Position numbers and translations under genes: made by a program. A stretch of DNA of 64,000 nt, from positions 59,213,137-59,277,136 of the forward strand of contig NC_052504.1 of assembly GCF_014356525.2 (NCBI RefSeq). Direction: 5' to 3'. Source of the stretch: Nilaparvata lugens. Its lineage: Eukaryota; Arthropoda; Insecta; Hemiptera; Delphacidae. Shown here one piece after another: positions 50,376-62,016 of this stretch. Each line of letters opens with the position of its first letter. Positions within the stretch are counted from its first letter, which is position 1. The notes under the pieces are model-generated. The model did not search any database. It was not told where the DNA came from and saw only the letters and a program-made list of their open reading frames with translations.

Positions 50376-53300
50376 TAATAGTTCTTACCGCTGCTTCTAT
50401 GAAGTTCTTGAAGAATACCAGTAAGGAAATTAAAAGAATATTTGATGACTGATTATCAGTAGCCATGTACCACTAGAAAATGATAAGGACCAACTATAGT
50501 TGTTTCTAGTTGATTCTTAAAACGCTCGTCGTGAATACAGGTATTCACCAATGTATCCTTCCAAAATTCCTTAGAACTTACAACGCCAGTTCTTGAAGCT
50601 CTCTGGATCCTTATATGATATAACTGGAACCTTATTAATATAATTTTTTAATATACTTGTTCTGGCAGATAAAATGAATATCATCAAAGGATGATAAATA
50701 TTGAGTGCTCTGAATAAGATTAATATTACTTGATCCAACAATTTTAAGTGCTGCTGAATATCTATTGGTACCAAAACAGCTCAAACTGTATATCACGAGA
50801 TGAACTAGGATAAAATAAATTTCTACGATTTGTATGCTGACATAAAACACAAAATATATTCCCATAAAAATGTATGTATAAACTATTCGATATATCTATA
50901 ATTTTTCTTAAATAAATGTTTTCTAAAATCTAAATAATTATCACAGGTTTTGCCAATATTCACAATAGTGAGTTTCAAATTCATAAATATATTATATTTA
51001 ATACTGATACTTAGACTTCCAGTCAATACAAAATTCTGCAAATAAAAACCTGTTTGGTCTATAGGTTTGATATACTATACTTTGTTCAATTAACAAAATT
51101 AATAATTGATAAATTATTATTCAAACATGAGATCTCAGGGATTTATATGAATTCGGGCCGTGCGTGGAAGTAAGCTTCCTACATATATCAAATAAATTTA
51201 TAAAATGTTCTTATGAACTATGTGATATTATTCAACACGTGGTAACTTTTTATTTAATTCGAATCAATTTGAATAGCGCTTTTAATTAATTCCCCCACTA
51301 TACGCAGAAAATCTAAAACGAGCTCGTTTGACTTATCACTCACTTAAATGAAGTTCTTGACGGTCTCGTGGATTGAATTAATTATTTCCAATAATTAATT
51401 AGGTAGGCTCCTTTCGTCTCTGCTGGGCTAGCACGTGATCCAGATTCTTATAAGTTTCTTTCTGAATTAAAGATATATTTATGGGGAATAGCTACAAATT
51501 ATGAACTCTTTGACAGCACTGAGTTCACAGATAGTTTAACATTTAATACAAATATTTGACATTTAAAAGGGTTTGGCTTAATAGTTTTAAAATTTAAAAA
51601 AGAGGAAGAAAGAACCCTAAAATCTATGTGCATCCTCTCAGGTCAAGATCTTAAGCCAGAAGAAGGAGATTTTCAGAAAAATTTGCCTCTTCCAAGAATA
51701 ATTCTGTAAGCTACTCTCTGATTGGTCTTCAATTTACTAAACTCAATACAATTGGTCGGCTTGGAAACAGGGCTTCCTCGACTTTATAATAGAAAAAAAT
51801 AAATAAAAAAAAAAGTTTTTATACAAATATATGGAGTGTTTATCTTAAATTGATTTCATAAATAAATCATAACATACGATTTTAATACATTTAGTTTTTT
51901 ATATGAGTTTTGTATACTCTTGATTTATCATGCTTTTTTAGATTATAATAAATATTTATAAAGAAATAATGGTTGTTCGTATTTCAACACATCGACTTCC
52001 TTTAGTATACATAATATATCCTTTGTGAGTAAATTTTATATAATTCAACCTGTTATACTGGTTGATCGAATAATCAGCTGATTCGTTCAGCATTTATTAT
52101 GTTCATGATGTTTGTGATTGACTAATAAGTTTCTTGTTAGTCTATTCTCAATGTGGAGTTCATGTTGCAAGTACTTAGTAAGTGTAATCAATCTAGAAGT
52201 CTCGATAAAGACGAAGTTGGAAGCATGAAGTAACACTGGAAAATAGTAAAAACTTTGATGTATGAAGCTCTGATGTTTTAAAAGATTAGAAGTCACATGT
52301 CTATCGAACTTCATTATCGGGAATCGAACACATCCTGTCGATGTATCCGCATAAACTCTTTTCTGGGCGTGATTCAATCACAGCTCACAAATGCCTCTGT
52401 CAGTTCATTTCAATTCAACTTCTCGTTTCTTGAAAGGAATTCCCCATTCCTTTCATCGGCTGACTTGCCCTGAAGAGAGAGATTCAATCTCTTCACAGTG
52501 ATAGTCGGACAGTGAAAGTTTGATAGAACGTGGATCAATAAGAGCATCTAATCTCGTATGGAGTTTATGACGTCTCTTTTTACGACTTTGGAATAAAAAC
52601 CACACCAGGCGGTCTTTACCAGGACTCAGGCTTGAAAAGAGCACATCACGTTCCGTAGTTCAGATCCAGGACGATTCTTCAATTTAAACTTGGAAGTGAT
52701 CACGTGAACAGTAAAGTGGGAATTTCTCAAAGTTTTCTGCAACTTCTCAAAAATGTTCCGACGTTTTGACATTTTGAATCACTAACAGTCTCTTCTGCTG
52801 GAAGTTTATCTCAGCATATTAATTTGCTATAGAATATTCAAGAGTTCTATCAAATATTTTCAAGAATCGAAGTGTGAATGTTCAGAATCATTTAAAAGCT
52901 CCTCTTTTGTAGTCTGAGCTCGGGTTAGCCAATCATAAGATGTTATTTTCAGTCACAGTGAGAGAATCACTCAAATCACATCATACCAGCTCTATGCTGG
53001 TATGCTGGTCACCAGCAAATCAAATCCAATCAATATTCTAGTTGGAGAGATTTGAGAAATTGTCAAAGAATCCTGTGAAATAATATTTTTTTTTTAAAAA
53101 GTGGATTTTTTGACAATATCTCAAGTCTCTTCAATTATGGAAAAGTTCCACAACATCAATAATCACTCTACAAACTTAATCAATATTCTTAATCTCTCAT
53201 TGAACTGAGACTTTTCTTGATATGATAGACAATAATTCCGTTCCCCAAGTCAATGCAAAGTGAGGAGCCTACCGTGGAACAATGCTTTCAATCACATACC

Positions 53301-55325
53301 CCTGTGCTATCATGTTATTTTGAAGAGATTCACTCATAGTCTGTGAATTTTGCGTACTTGTCTACTGAATCGGAAGTTTTACAGACTTACAAATAATAAA
53401 AGATGATTTAATTTATCGACGGATATTCCTATTTAGTTTTTATTGATAGAACTTTCTTAAAACTGTGATATTTTTATTACTTTCACCATCCAGTGAGGAT
53501 TCATGGACCATTCGTAATAGAAGCGTATATGACAAGTTTATCGTTTATTCTGAGTCACTTATCTCTTCCGAATGATAAACTTGAGAGTCTTATTAAGAAA
53601 GCGCCATTACGTCTCATATTGATGCGAAAAGTTAATAGACAAGTTGGAAAGTTGCAGTGAGTGGAATGGTGAATACACATATCCCCAGCAGAAAAGAAGA
53701 GAGCATGAATGAAGGTGTGTGTAGAATAGAGCAGGATGGGACATTCCAGGAAAAATACCCGCTAAGACCGAGAACGCAGCTGAATTATGCACATGGGACA
53801 ACTAGACAAGGAATTCTGCTCTCAAATAAACGGATGCTCAGTAAATAATGTGTAAGGGAGGAATTTAATTTCCTCTTTTCCATTCCCTTGAGAGAAAATT
53901 GAATTGAAGTTCAGATGAGTATTTTTTCGCATTGTTAGCTCTGCAGCTTCCATTTGCAATTATGAGAGTAGTACAATACTGTTATTTCCCAAGATAAACA
54001 AGTATCAAGATAAGGAATAATCATTACACTTGTTTCTAACATGTAACCAAGTTTCTCTCACAACCTTTATTTCCAGGCTTTATCAGCACCAACGACTACA
54101 AGTCTACAAAGGATTTTTATTTACTCCATTATAGAGCAGGCAATGATCACATCTACAAAGCAGATGGTTCCTCTAGCATCACCTACCAATGTTTAAAAAT
54201 CATGCTTCTATTGAAAGAAATGAGTCAATCTTCATCCCGGGGTAGTGACTTTCAGTGAAGTAAACAAGGATTACATAGTTGAAGCTCTATCAACCATTTA
54301 TGTTATCAATAATAATATTTTATCATCAAAAATTTCCATAAAAAAGAAACTTTATGAAAATATGCATTTTCACCACCTGTTCTTCTCTCCTGTTTCTGAT
54401 ATTTCTCTATGATAAAAAGATTTATTTATTTATTTGGTTAACAGGCTATTTCCCAAAACTTCTTCAATTTCTTAATTTAGTATCAAATTGTCCAAATATT
54501 ATACATAGGTTATGTTCATATCAATTTCTACACCAAATCACAATCTGAAAATATTGATTAGAATAAAACGAACAATTTTGAATTTGGATGGATGCAATTT
54601 CAATTAATTTCAATTTTTTATTATGTTACGCAAGACTCTGATTGTGTCATTATCGATATTCAGTTTTTTAAATTGATCCTTTGTAGTAGAGAGCTCATTC
54701 CAATCCAATTACTCTCACTAATAGGAATCATCAGAACCTCATAACACCTCTATGATATGTAGTAAAGTTCTAATGCAATTTTTGACCCTGATGATCTAAG
54801 AACAGAATTGCAGAACTACATCTTTGTAGTTTTCTCTGGAATGTGGGAGAAAGTCATTCTGTATCTATGAAGATAAAATTAATTGGACTGAGAGAACTGA
54901 AGGGCGTGAGAAAATGTCAAGTGAAGTATTCTATCAAGCAATTATTCAATCAAATCTAGGCTGAAAATTGTTTGTTCGAATACTGTATTCAAATAAACTA
55001 CCGTAACAATAATTATTCGAATTATATCTAACTATAGTAATATATCTACATAACGATAATAACAGCTTACAATATGGATTGACGAATAGCAGCAAACAAT
55101 TATGATTCAGCCACACATGACGCGAATCATATCGTGCTACAAACTTTTGAAAGCTTGATTGTTCTCTCTGTAGATAGTTAAAATTGGATCAGATCATTGA
55201 CAGCTGAGCCAAACCACCTACGACTGGTATGTCAGGTCGCCTTCAGCATGTCAACAAAATGTTTTTGTGAGAGACAAGAAGACAAGGAAAGACACTGAGG
55301 TGTCAGGTTTCAGTGATCTTGAGGG

Positions 55326-55612
55326 GAGAGAAAGACAACGATATAGATGATATAGGGAAGAGAAAGACACCGATATAGATGATATAGGGGAGAGGAAGAC
55401 ACCGAGCAGAACGTGTGACTAACACGATGTAAGACAGGAGGTGAGAGAAAATAGTGATGTCATATCTGTGTAATCAGCAAGAAAGACAGAGAAAGCTGTC
55501 AGCATGAGGGGAGAGGAATACACCGATATCCCAGGATGTATGACCAACACGATTCAATGAGGAGAAAGAGTGATATCGGATCTATATGTGCAGCAAGAGA
55601 GACAGGAGAAGA
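55326..55612. repeat. Tandem repeats (35-bp units within longer units of about 110 bp)
   Basis: agaaagacaccgatatagat plus gatataggg recurs in two full units and one partial unit from 55326 to 55404. A longer unit (gaggaagacaccgag ... cagcaagaaagacagag) then appears again in diverged form up to about 55612. Confidence 0.65.
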
Positions 55613-55634
55613 TAAAAACTGAAGAGTTCATGGA

Positions 55635-56345
55635 GTGGTGACGAAGAAATGGAAGGAAAAGTGCAAGAGAATTAGTAAGGAGAAGAAAAAGAGGAGAAAG
55701 AAGAGAGAAGAAAGGAGAGGAAAAGAAAGAAGAATGAGGCGAAGGAGGAAACTGAAGAGAAAAAAAGCAGGAGGACAGAAGAAGAAGAAGAGAAGAAGAA
55801 GAGGTAGAAAAGAAGATGAGGAAAAGAAGGATGAGAAGGAGAAGGAACAAAAGAGGCAGAAGAAAGAGATGAAGAAGAATAAATGAAGGAGAAGGAAGAG
55901 GATGAGGAGAAGGGAAAGAAGAAGACGGGAAGAAAGAAGAAGGAGAGAAGTAAAGGGAAGATTGAGAAGAATATAACGAAAATGAAGAAGAATAAATGAG
56001 ACAAGAACAAGACTAAGAGATAGAAAATGAAAAAGTAGAAGAGGAAGAAGGAGAAAAAGGAGAATATGATGAAAAAAGAACAAGAGAAATAGAAAGAAGA
56101 AGAAGAAGAGAAACAGGAAGAAGGAGAAGGAAGGGAATGGGGAGAAGAGGGAAGAAAAATGAGAATAAGAAGGAGGGAAAGGAGAGAAAGGAGAAGATAA
56201 AGTAGAGAAGAAAGAGCGAGATGAAAAAGATGAAGGGATCTGAGAAGAAATACAAGGGAAAATGAAAAAGAATAGATGGAAACAATATGAAAAAATAAGA
56301 AGAGAAAAAAGAAAGAAATAAGAGAGAAAATAGAAGAGTTATTAC
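55635..56345. repeat. Purine-rich (GA/AAG) low-complexity tract
   Basis: About 700 bp of almost pure A and G on the + strand, mostly aag, gag and gaag units. It produces long spurious Lys/Glu/Arg-rich and, on the other strand, Ser/Phe/Leu-rich open frames. It lies 330-1040 bp upstream of the ATG of gene E. Confidence 0.9.
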
Positions 56346-56354
56346 AAGATTGAG

Positions 56355-56505
56355 TGCCGGTTGCACAAAAGCCGGTTAAATTTTAATCGTGATTAATTTC
56401 ACGAGAACCAATCAGAAAAGCCGCCTTTTCAAGAACGCCTTCTCTGATTGGTACTCCTGAAATTACTCATGATTGAAATTTAACCGGCTTTTGTGCAACC
56501 GGGCA
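56355..56505. mobile_element. Hairpin MITE, family 'accggttaa', copy 2
   Basis: tgccggttgcacaaaagccg followed by gttaaattt is repeated inverted at the far end (aaatttaaccggcttttgtg, caaccgggca). The inner aaccaatcagaaaag pairs with cttctctgattggt. Same family as 46033-46183. Confidence 0.75.
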
Positions 56506-56674
56506 TAAGAGAAAAAGGAATAAGAATGGTAATAGAAAAAAGTGGTGACGACGAAAAAAAGCAGAAAGAGACGAAGATGCAAGAGGAGAGGATAATTGTG
56601 TGAGAGAGTACGCCCACAGCACAGCAGAGCATGAGGGCGGCTGCTAGGCTGCAGTCAGTGGCACAGCGACAGTC

Positions 56675-56806
56675 ATGGAGCGCTGGGTTGGAAGGGTGGC
56701 CGTTGTGACGGGAGCCAGCGCAGGCATCGGAGCTGCAGTGCTCAAGGCACTCGCCTCACATGGCATGTCTGTCGTCGGCCTAGCTCGCAGGAAGCACCGA
56801 GTCAAG
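56675..56806 (+). CDS. SDR gene E, exon 1 only (farnesol dehydrogenase/DHRS11-like)
   Basis: 44 codons beginning [11 protein letters not shown], followed by the cofactor motif TGASAGIG and ending in [12 protein letters not shown] before the donor gtacgt. Length, phase and motifs equal exon 1 of genes C and D. The second Ser of TGASSGIG is Ala here, which the family tolerates. The exon and its upstream 100 bp are clearly GC-richer than the surroundings, as at gene D. No matching exon 2 (ending LINNAG...) was recognised between here and the window end, so intron 1 is longer than 7 kb or the gene is incomplete. A retrotransposon occupies part of that interval. Confidence 0.8.
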
Positions 56807-59268
56807 GTACGTCTTCTAACACTAACAAGTAACCACATTTCTGAATTCCTACATAATATTTTTTGACGATTTGAGACAAAATTAGGAAGTTGAAGAAGTT
56901 TTGGACAATAGCCTGCTTTTTCCTTTCTGTCTATTGTACTGTTTGTTCTATCAAATAGCTATATAAGTAAAAATTTATAAGTAATTTTTTAAGGTGCAGC
57001 CAGTTGAAATGGAGGTGAGAGTTGAACATTTGGAATAGAGTTCCAGTTTTAATATTGTTGTTTTGAGAATCTAACACTGTACGTTGTAAACTGAGTGTCA
57101 AAGTAGGTGCAACCAACGAACTCGTATAAGTCTGCCAATAATTCATGTAGTATCAAACTTGAAGACTGCGTTTGGTTGGATGAGCGACAAAAAATTGGTC
57201 ATTCCATGCTAATTCAATTGAAATAATTCTATCAACAAGAAAAAAACATTATATTGGGAAATATGCGTGATTCATACTCTTCATATACTCTCCATCTTAT
57301 TTATTTACTTCAATTACTTCATGATTTTATACTCTTAGAATATACTCTTCATCTTAATTTTCAGGATAAAAGTTTCAATAACCTGCTACTCCATGGTTAT
57401 TCATCCAGTGGTTCTAGACCACTATCTGTGAGATGCAGATATCTATAAAGAACTCCTGATTATAAATTTAAAACTATTACATCCGTAATTACTATCGTAA
57501 AGTTATTCCCGTAGTAATAATTATCCATTAGTGCTGATTCAATTTAAAATCTCCAGTTATCTTCATTGATAATGTCGAACTCCCAAATTCAATCGATTCT
57601 AACCCATTTATTCATTCATTGTTAATTTATCTTTGCAAATAATGACCCTGAAGTAGATAACATTGGTAGCTGAAATAATAAGGCATTATTTATGCTATTT
57701 TCCTCATGCAATTATGGAATGATTCCCGTGTAAAATAATGAAGGTGAAAGGTGTATGAATTTATAACATGGGCAATATTATTTATTTATAAGAAGCTGAT
57801 CAGCTCGGAAGCATGCTTTAATGCGGCCATTATAATATTTGTGGAATTCTGTTGCACATAGGATTTCTGATCGTTCACCCAAGTAACCATGAATTCTTCC
57901 GCTTCATCGTAACTACAAAATGGACATTCCAATCCCCAATCAACAACAGCTTCAATGGAACATGAAGCATTCTCCATCGAAGGGAAATTGAATAATAATA
58001 ATCAAATAATTGCTTTGCAATTTTCTACAATTTGAGGATCAGGCAAAGAATGTTTGTGACGCTCGTAAATGTTGATACAGTTAACAGTTGAATGTGAGAA
58101 TCAAGAATAGATAACTTGTGTATGAAAATTGAGAGACATCTTATCAAATTTCAGTGGTTTGCATCAAAATAATAAACCACAAATTAAATTATTCATATTA
58201 TCAAAAAAGATTAATATTTTATGTATTCTAATAAATCATCTTGATTTCTTCTTCAAATCATAAAGTTAGTAGCCATGCAGAAGGAACCACGGGATGTTTT
58301 AGTATAAGAATTTAAAGACAATATTATTTAGTAACTAGAGTATTTTCAACAATTTCACGAAAATTTTCCAGTACTCGGGTACTTATATGGCAGAGAAGCT
58401 TAGAATTTACGATTTAAAGCAGACTGCGAGGAAAAGTACCTTAAACGATATTTTCAAGATATAACACAATATCATCTTTCATAATTCCATTAAAGTATTC
58501 CAATGCAGAATTCAGAATTCGTTTCTTTCTAGCTTATATTGAATTCATAATTTTGTTATATTCTCTCTTGAATCGAGAATTGCATTATTCTCTGTTTTAT
58601 TCATGATTGCATGGCTGTAAAAATGTTATTTCTAGACGTCAACGCATCCACTCGTATCAAGAATTTTCACCATAATACCAGTCAAAAAATCTTGAAAGAA
58701 TATCTCTTTGTCACGGAGATGTCAGATTTCCATTCAAATAAACCCTCCGCTATTCTCTCTCCTGCATTGTTTCTTCTTTATACAAGTTGAGAAGGATCTT
58801 TCTTTCCTCTTTCATTGTTCGTTCGTTTGATTCAACTTCTGATATAGAAGAATATTCATGAGACTGCCAGAAGTATAATTGAAGGATTTGTGATACTTGC
58901 ACAGAGAGAGAAAAAGATTTACAATTTTGTGAACATTCACAATAATCTAAGAGCTTTACTACTTTACTGATTGATGAACATGACAATATTCAATTTTATC
59001 AACTACAAGAATATTGTTTAGAGACTTACCGTACTCACTTTCCAAACTATAGAATCAATTCCAACAAGATTGAGAGAAATCTTATCAAGTTTAAAGGGTT
59101 TGCATCAAAAGAGATAAATATTATTCTCAAAATATCTTCATTCTTGAACATCCAATGTTTGCTGATACATCTTGATTCCATATTTATTTGAAACAATTGC
59201 AAATTATAACGTATTGTCTCTATTTCATTATTATGCTATTTATAGATACTGATTACTGACTTTCATGT
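56807..59268. other. Probable intron 1 of gene E, little recognised
   Basis: AT-rich. It contains a short minus-strand open frame (57786-57977) and one member of a direct repeat pair (58128-58170; the partner is at 59069-59111). No splice-flanked SDR exon was found. Confidence 0.4.
57786..57977 (-). CDS. Hypothetical 63-codon frame
   Basis: The minus strand reads MENASCSIEAVVDWGLECPF and later contains a CPFC pair, WVNDQKSYVQQNS and MAALKHASEL before TAA. AATAAA follows almost at once after the stop, like a polyadenylation signal. Composition is less biased than most chance frames nearby. I do not recognise the family. It could be a terminal exon, a retroposed fragment or chance. Confidence 0.2.
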   Translation of the reverse strand: MENASCSIEAVVDWGLECPFCSYDEAEEFMVTWVNDQKSYVQQNSTNIIMAALKHASELISFL

Positions 59269-59934
59269 GTGTTTAGATCATTCAATAGTATCAATAATAA
59301 TGATGGTATTGTTATCTACATTGATAGTGCCCTGTCTGTTTCGTGTGCTGAGCTGTGTCTGGGAGGGGTTGCCACCTGCCTGAATCTTGTTTTCGACTGG
59401 TTTGGTCTGCCTTGCAATCTCCTAGCTATTTATCGCAGTCCAAATTCTAATCAGTTGCTGTTCACAAATGCCTTGAATGATTTTTGTGGCAAGAACTTTG
59501 ATAACGCTGGCCTTTCGGCAGTAATTGGCGATATTAACTGTGACATACTTAATCCAACCCCAAATATGCAATTAGATCGCTACATGGAGGTGATGTATGC
59601 AAACGGCTTAATTTCATGTATTGATAAAGTAACCCGGCCTGATAGTAATACTTGTATTGATCATATTTTTGCAAAAATACCCAACAGAACAAAATTATCA
59701 TCTTTTATCTTAAAATCCGAAATAACCGATCACTATCCTATCTGCTTAAACATAATTCATAATACCGGTAGTAGTAATTGTAATAATAACAACAATAACA
59801 ATAGTAATCAATTTCATTCAAAAGTATGTTGGAGCAGAGTTAAACATTGTTTGCAATTTCAGTGCTGGGATGAAGTTTTGAATACGGTACAAATGATGTT
59901 GACAAAGCTACAGATTCATTTCTCAGTATCTTGA
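59269..59934 (+). CDS. Non-LTR retrotransposon endonuclease (EEP/APE-like), C-terminal part
   Basis: 221-codon open frame. It reads NNDGIVIYI, NLLAIYRSPNS, GDINCD (a catalytic Asp/Asn motif of the EEP fold), a CIDHIF block and TDHYP (the SDHxP-type catalytic His near the domain end), then an Asn-run linker. The N-terminal third of the endonuclease is missing and the frame opens with GTG, so this is not a real start. It is the upstream part of the element whose RT is at 60511-62016. The frame ends at a TGA produced by a shift. Confidence 0.7.
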   Translation: MFRSFNSINNNDGIVIYIDSALSVSCAELCLGGVATCLNLVFDWFGLPCNLLAIYRSPNSNQLLFTNALNDFCGKNFDNAGLSAVIGDINCDILNPTPNMQLDRYMEVMYANGLISCIDKVTRPDSNTCIDHIFAKIPNRTKLSSFILKSEITDHYPICLNIIHNTGSSNCNNNNNNNSNQFHSKVCWSRVKHCLQFQCWDEVLNTVQMMLTKLQIHFSVS

Positions 59935-60510
59935 AAACAACTTTAGAGTCTAATTCAGCAGTACCCCGATAACTTCAAAGAACAAAAAGATAAAACCATG
60001 GATTACGTCAGGATTAGTAATATCTATTAGAATGCGCGATAAACTTAGCAAAAAAGTGCGGGCCCAACCTTTTAATCTCGATCTAAAACAAAGATATATT
60101 TGGTATCGGAACTCGCTTCACTCTTTAATAAAAATGCGAAAAATAACTTTTATAACAAAAAATAGATTCCGCAGCTGGCGATCCAAGAAAACTCTGGAAA
60201 ATCGTCAATGAGATTTCAGGGCGTCCAGTTGGCAAGGAGGTATTTCCAGTCGGGGCTTTTGGGCACAAAATTGGTGATTCGGCTGCCACAGCGCGCGAGA
60301 CTTTAAGCAATTCATTCAACGAATATTCTTCTCTGTGGGAAAACAACTGACGGAGGCTCTGAACCCAGTAGGACCTGCCGAGGTGGATTATGCTGATCAT
60401 GCTACTCAGTCTGTATTCAACCTACAGCCGATCAGTTCAGAAGAACTTTATGGTGTTATAAACAGTATTAGGGGAACTCATCACCCGGGTTAGATAGTAT
60501 ACCTACTAAA

Positions 60511-62016
60511 ATGATTAAAAATAACTTTAATGAATTACAACAACCCTTAATGCACATCATAAACCTGAGTATCAATACAGGAAAATTTCCAACATCATTA
60601 AAAACAGCAAAAATTATCCCTATCTACAAAGCAGGACCAAAGTCAATAATAAGCAATTATAGGCCAATCTCTCTTCTCACAGTTGTTAGTAAAATAATAG
60701 AAAAATGTGTTAAAGTTCAGCTCACAAGATACCTTGTTAGGGAAAATATTATTGCAGACGAACAATATGGATTCATTACCAACAAAAGCACCTCAGATGC
60801 TTTGTTTGACCTAACCAAAGAGATAGCTACAAAATTAGGAAATAAGAAGAAGGTTTTGATTACATTTTTAGATATAGCAAAAGCTTTTGATGCGATTGAT
60901 AGGACAAAGCTTTACAAAAAACTAGAAACAATAGGAGTGAGAAATAGAGAATTGGAGTGGTTCACTAGTTATCTAGGGAATCGCTCACAAATTGTCTCAA
61001 TCAATGGATCTCTTAGCAAACTATTACCAATAGAGTACGGAGTAGTCCAGGGCAGTACATTGGGCCCTCTATTGTTCTTGATTTATATTAATAATATAAG
61101 CAAATTGAAAATTAAAGGGAAACTGTTCTTGTTTGCGGATGATACGGCTGTGGTATCTGAGGGCTGCACGTGGGGTGAGGCATACAAGCACGCATCCCAT
61201 GACCTTGCCAAAATTAGAAATTGGTTTGACCATAACTCTCTTACAGTTAATATTGAAAAAACCAAACATCTTCCATTTATTGGTCGACAAGATATTGACT
61301 GTGATCGCTATGTGTTAAGGATGCACACCTGTGACGATCCTCAGTCGGAGGCCTGCGGCTGTGGCATAATTGAACGGGTTGCTCATTATAAATATTTAGG
61401 AGTCATCCTGGATAGTAAATTAAGCTGGGTTCCTCATGTACAAGGGCTGAAGAACCGTTTGAGAAAATTAATCTATGCCTTCTCACGGCTGGGCCAAGTG
61501 CTTACTGTGGATCGCTGCAGGACAGTGTACTTTGCGTATGTGCAGTCTTTGCTGCAGTATGGCATTCTGGCGTGGGGAGGTGCGTCTTTAGCGGTCTTGG
61601 AGCCTCTGTCGGTCGCCCAGAGGTTGATAATTAAAACCATATTACAAAAAAACCAGCGTTTTCCCACCAATCTACTATTCAATATATTTCCAGTAATGAA
61701 TGTTAGGCAGATTTTCATAAAAACTTTAGTAATTTACATTTTCAATAATAAGGACACTTTTTTCAGAGAGATTCAACACAGTCATCTAACCAGAAACCAA
61801 ACAATGTCACGTTTATTTAATCCTTCTATTAGTATCAGTTTGCAAAGGCACAATTCATTTTACATTTCGCAATGGCTGTATAGAAACCTTCCTCCAGAAA
61901 TAGTTGAGGCTGGGGCGGGCCGAGTCACTGTAGTGTTAAAGCACAGAATTTCTGAATGGTTAATGTATGTTGGATCGCAGGATGCAGAGAATTTAATCAA
62001 ATCACCTTATGTTTGA
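60511..62016 (+). CDS. Reverse transcriptase of non-LTR retrotransposon
   Basis: 501-codon open frame. RT motifs in order: NYRPISLL (about residues 49-56), FLDIAKAFDAID (119-130, first catalytic Asp), QGSTLGPLLFLIYINN (180-195), FADDTAVVSEG (208-218, the catalytic Asp pair) and YLGVILDSKLSW near the thumb, then a Leu/Trp-rich C-terminal region. The ATG at 60511 lies inside the RT domain; the true frame enters from upstream but is shifted near 60488. There is no RNase H. The RT core has all expected acidic residues, yet the element as a whole is broken upstream. Confidence 0.85.
   Translation: MIKNNFNELQQPLMHIINLSINTGKFPTSLKTAKIIPIYKAGPKSIISNYRPISLLTVVSKIIEKCVKVQLTRYLVRENIIADEQYGFITNKSTSDALFDLTKEIATKLGNKKKVLITFLDIAKAFDAIDRTKLYKKLETIGVRNRELEWFTSYLGNRSQIVSINGSLSKLLPIEYGVVQGSTLGPLLFLIYINNISKLKIKGKLFLFADDTAVVSEGCTWGEAYKHASHDLAKIRNWFDHNSLTVNIEKTKHLPFIGRQDIDCDRYVLRMHTCDDPQSEACGCGIIERVAHYKYLGVILDSKLSWVPHVQGLKNRLRKLIYAFSRLGQVLTVDRCRTVYFAYVQSLLQYGILAWGGASLAVLEPLSVAQRLIIKTILQKNQRFPTNLLFNIFPVMNVRQIFIKTLVIYIFNNKDTFFREIQHSHLTRNQTMSRLFNPSISISLQRHNSFYISQWLYRNLPPEIVEAGAGRVTVVLKHRISEWLMYVGSQDAENLIKSPYV

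Larger units (their letters stand above)
36532..55325. other. D-E spacer, repeat-rich, no gene recognised
   Basis: About 19 kb with only short open frames. The longest, 39963-40316 (117 codons), shows no motif known to me. It holds the inverted-repeat elements, hairpins and tandem duplications listed separately. The terminal exon of gene D should lie here if the gene is intact. A minus-strand frame at 46898-47149 lies in a slightly GC-richer patch but has no recognisable domain. Confidence 0.4.

Noticed and set aside
54062..54200. Candidate terminal exon of gene D after tttatttccag
   Set aside because: The reading frame after the AG (ALSAPTTTSLQR...) has no likeness to SDR C-termini.
55628..56366. 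Long open frames on both strands (up to 151 codons) rich in Ser/Phe/Leu or Lys/Glu/Arg
   Set aside because: They are by-products of the purine-rich tract; low complexity lacks stop codons in several frames and shows no domain.
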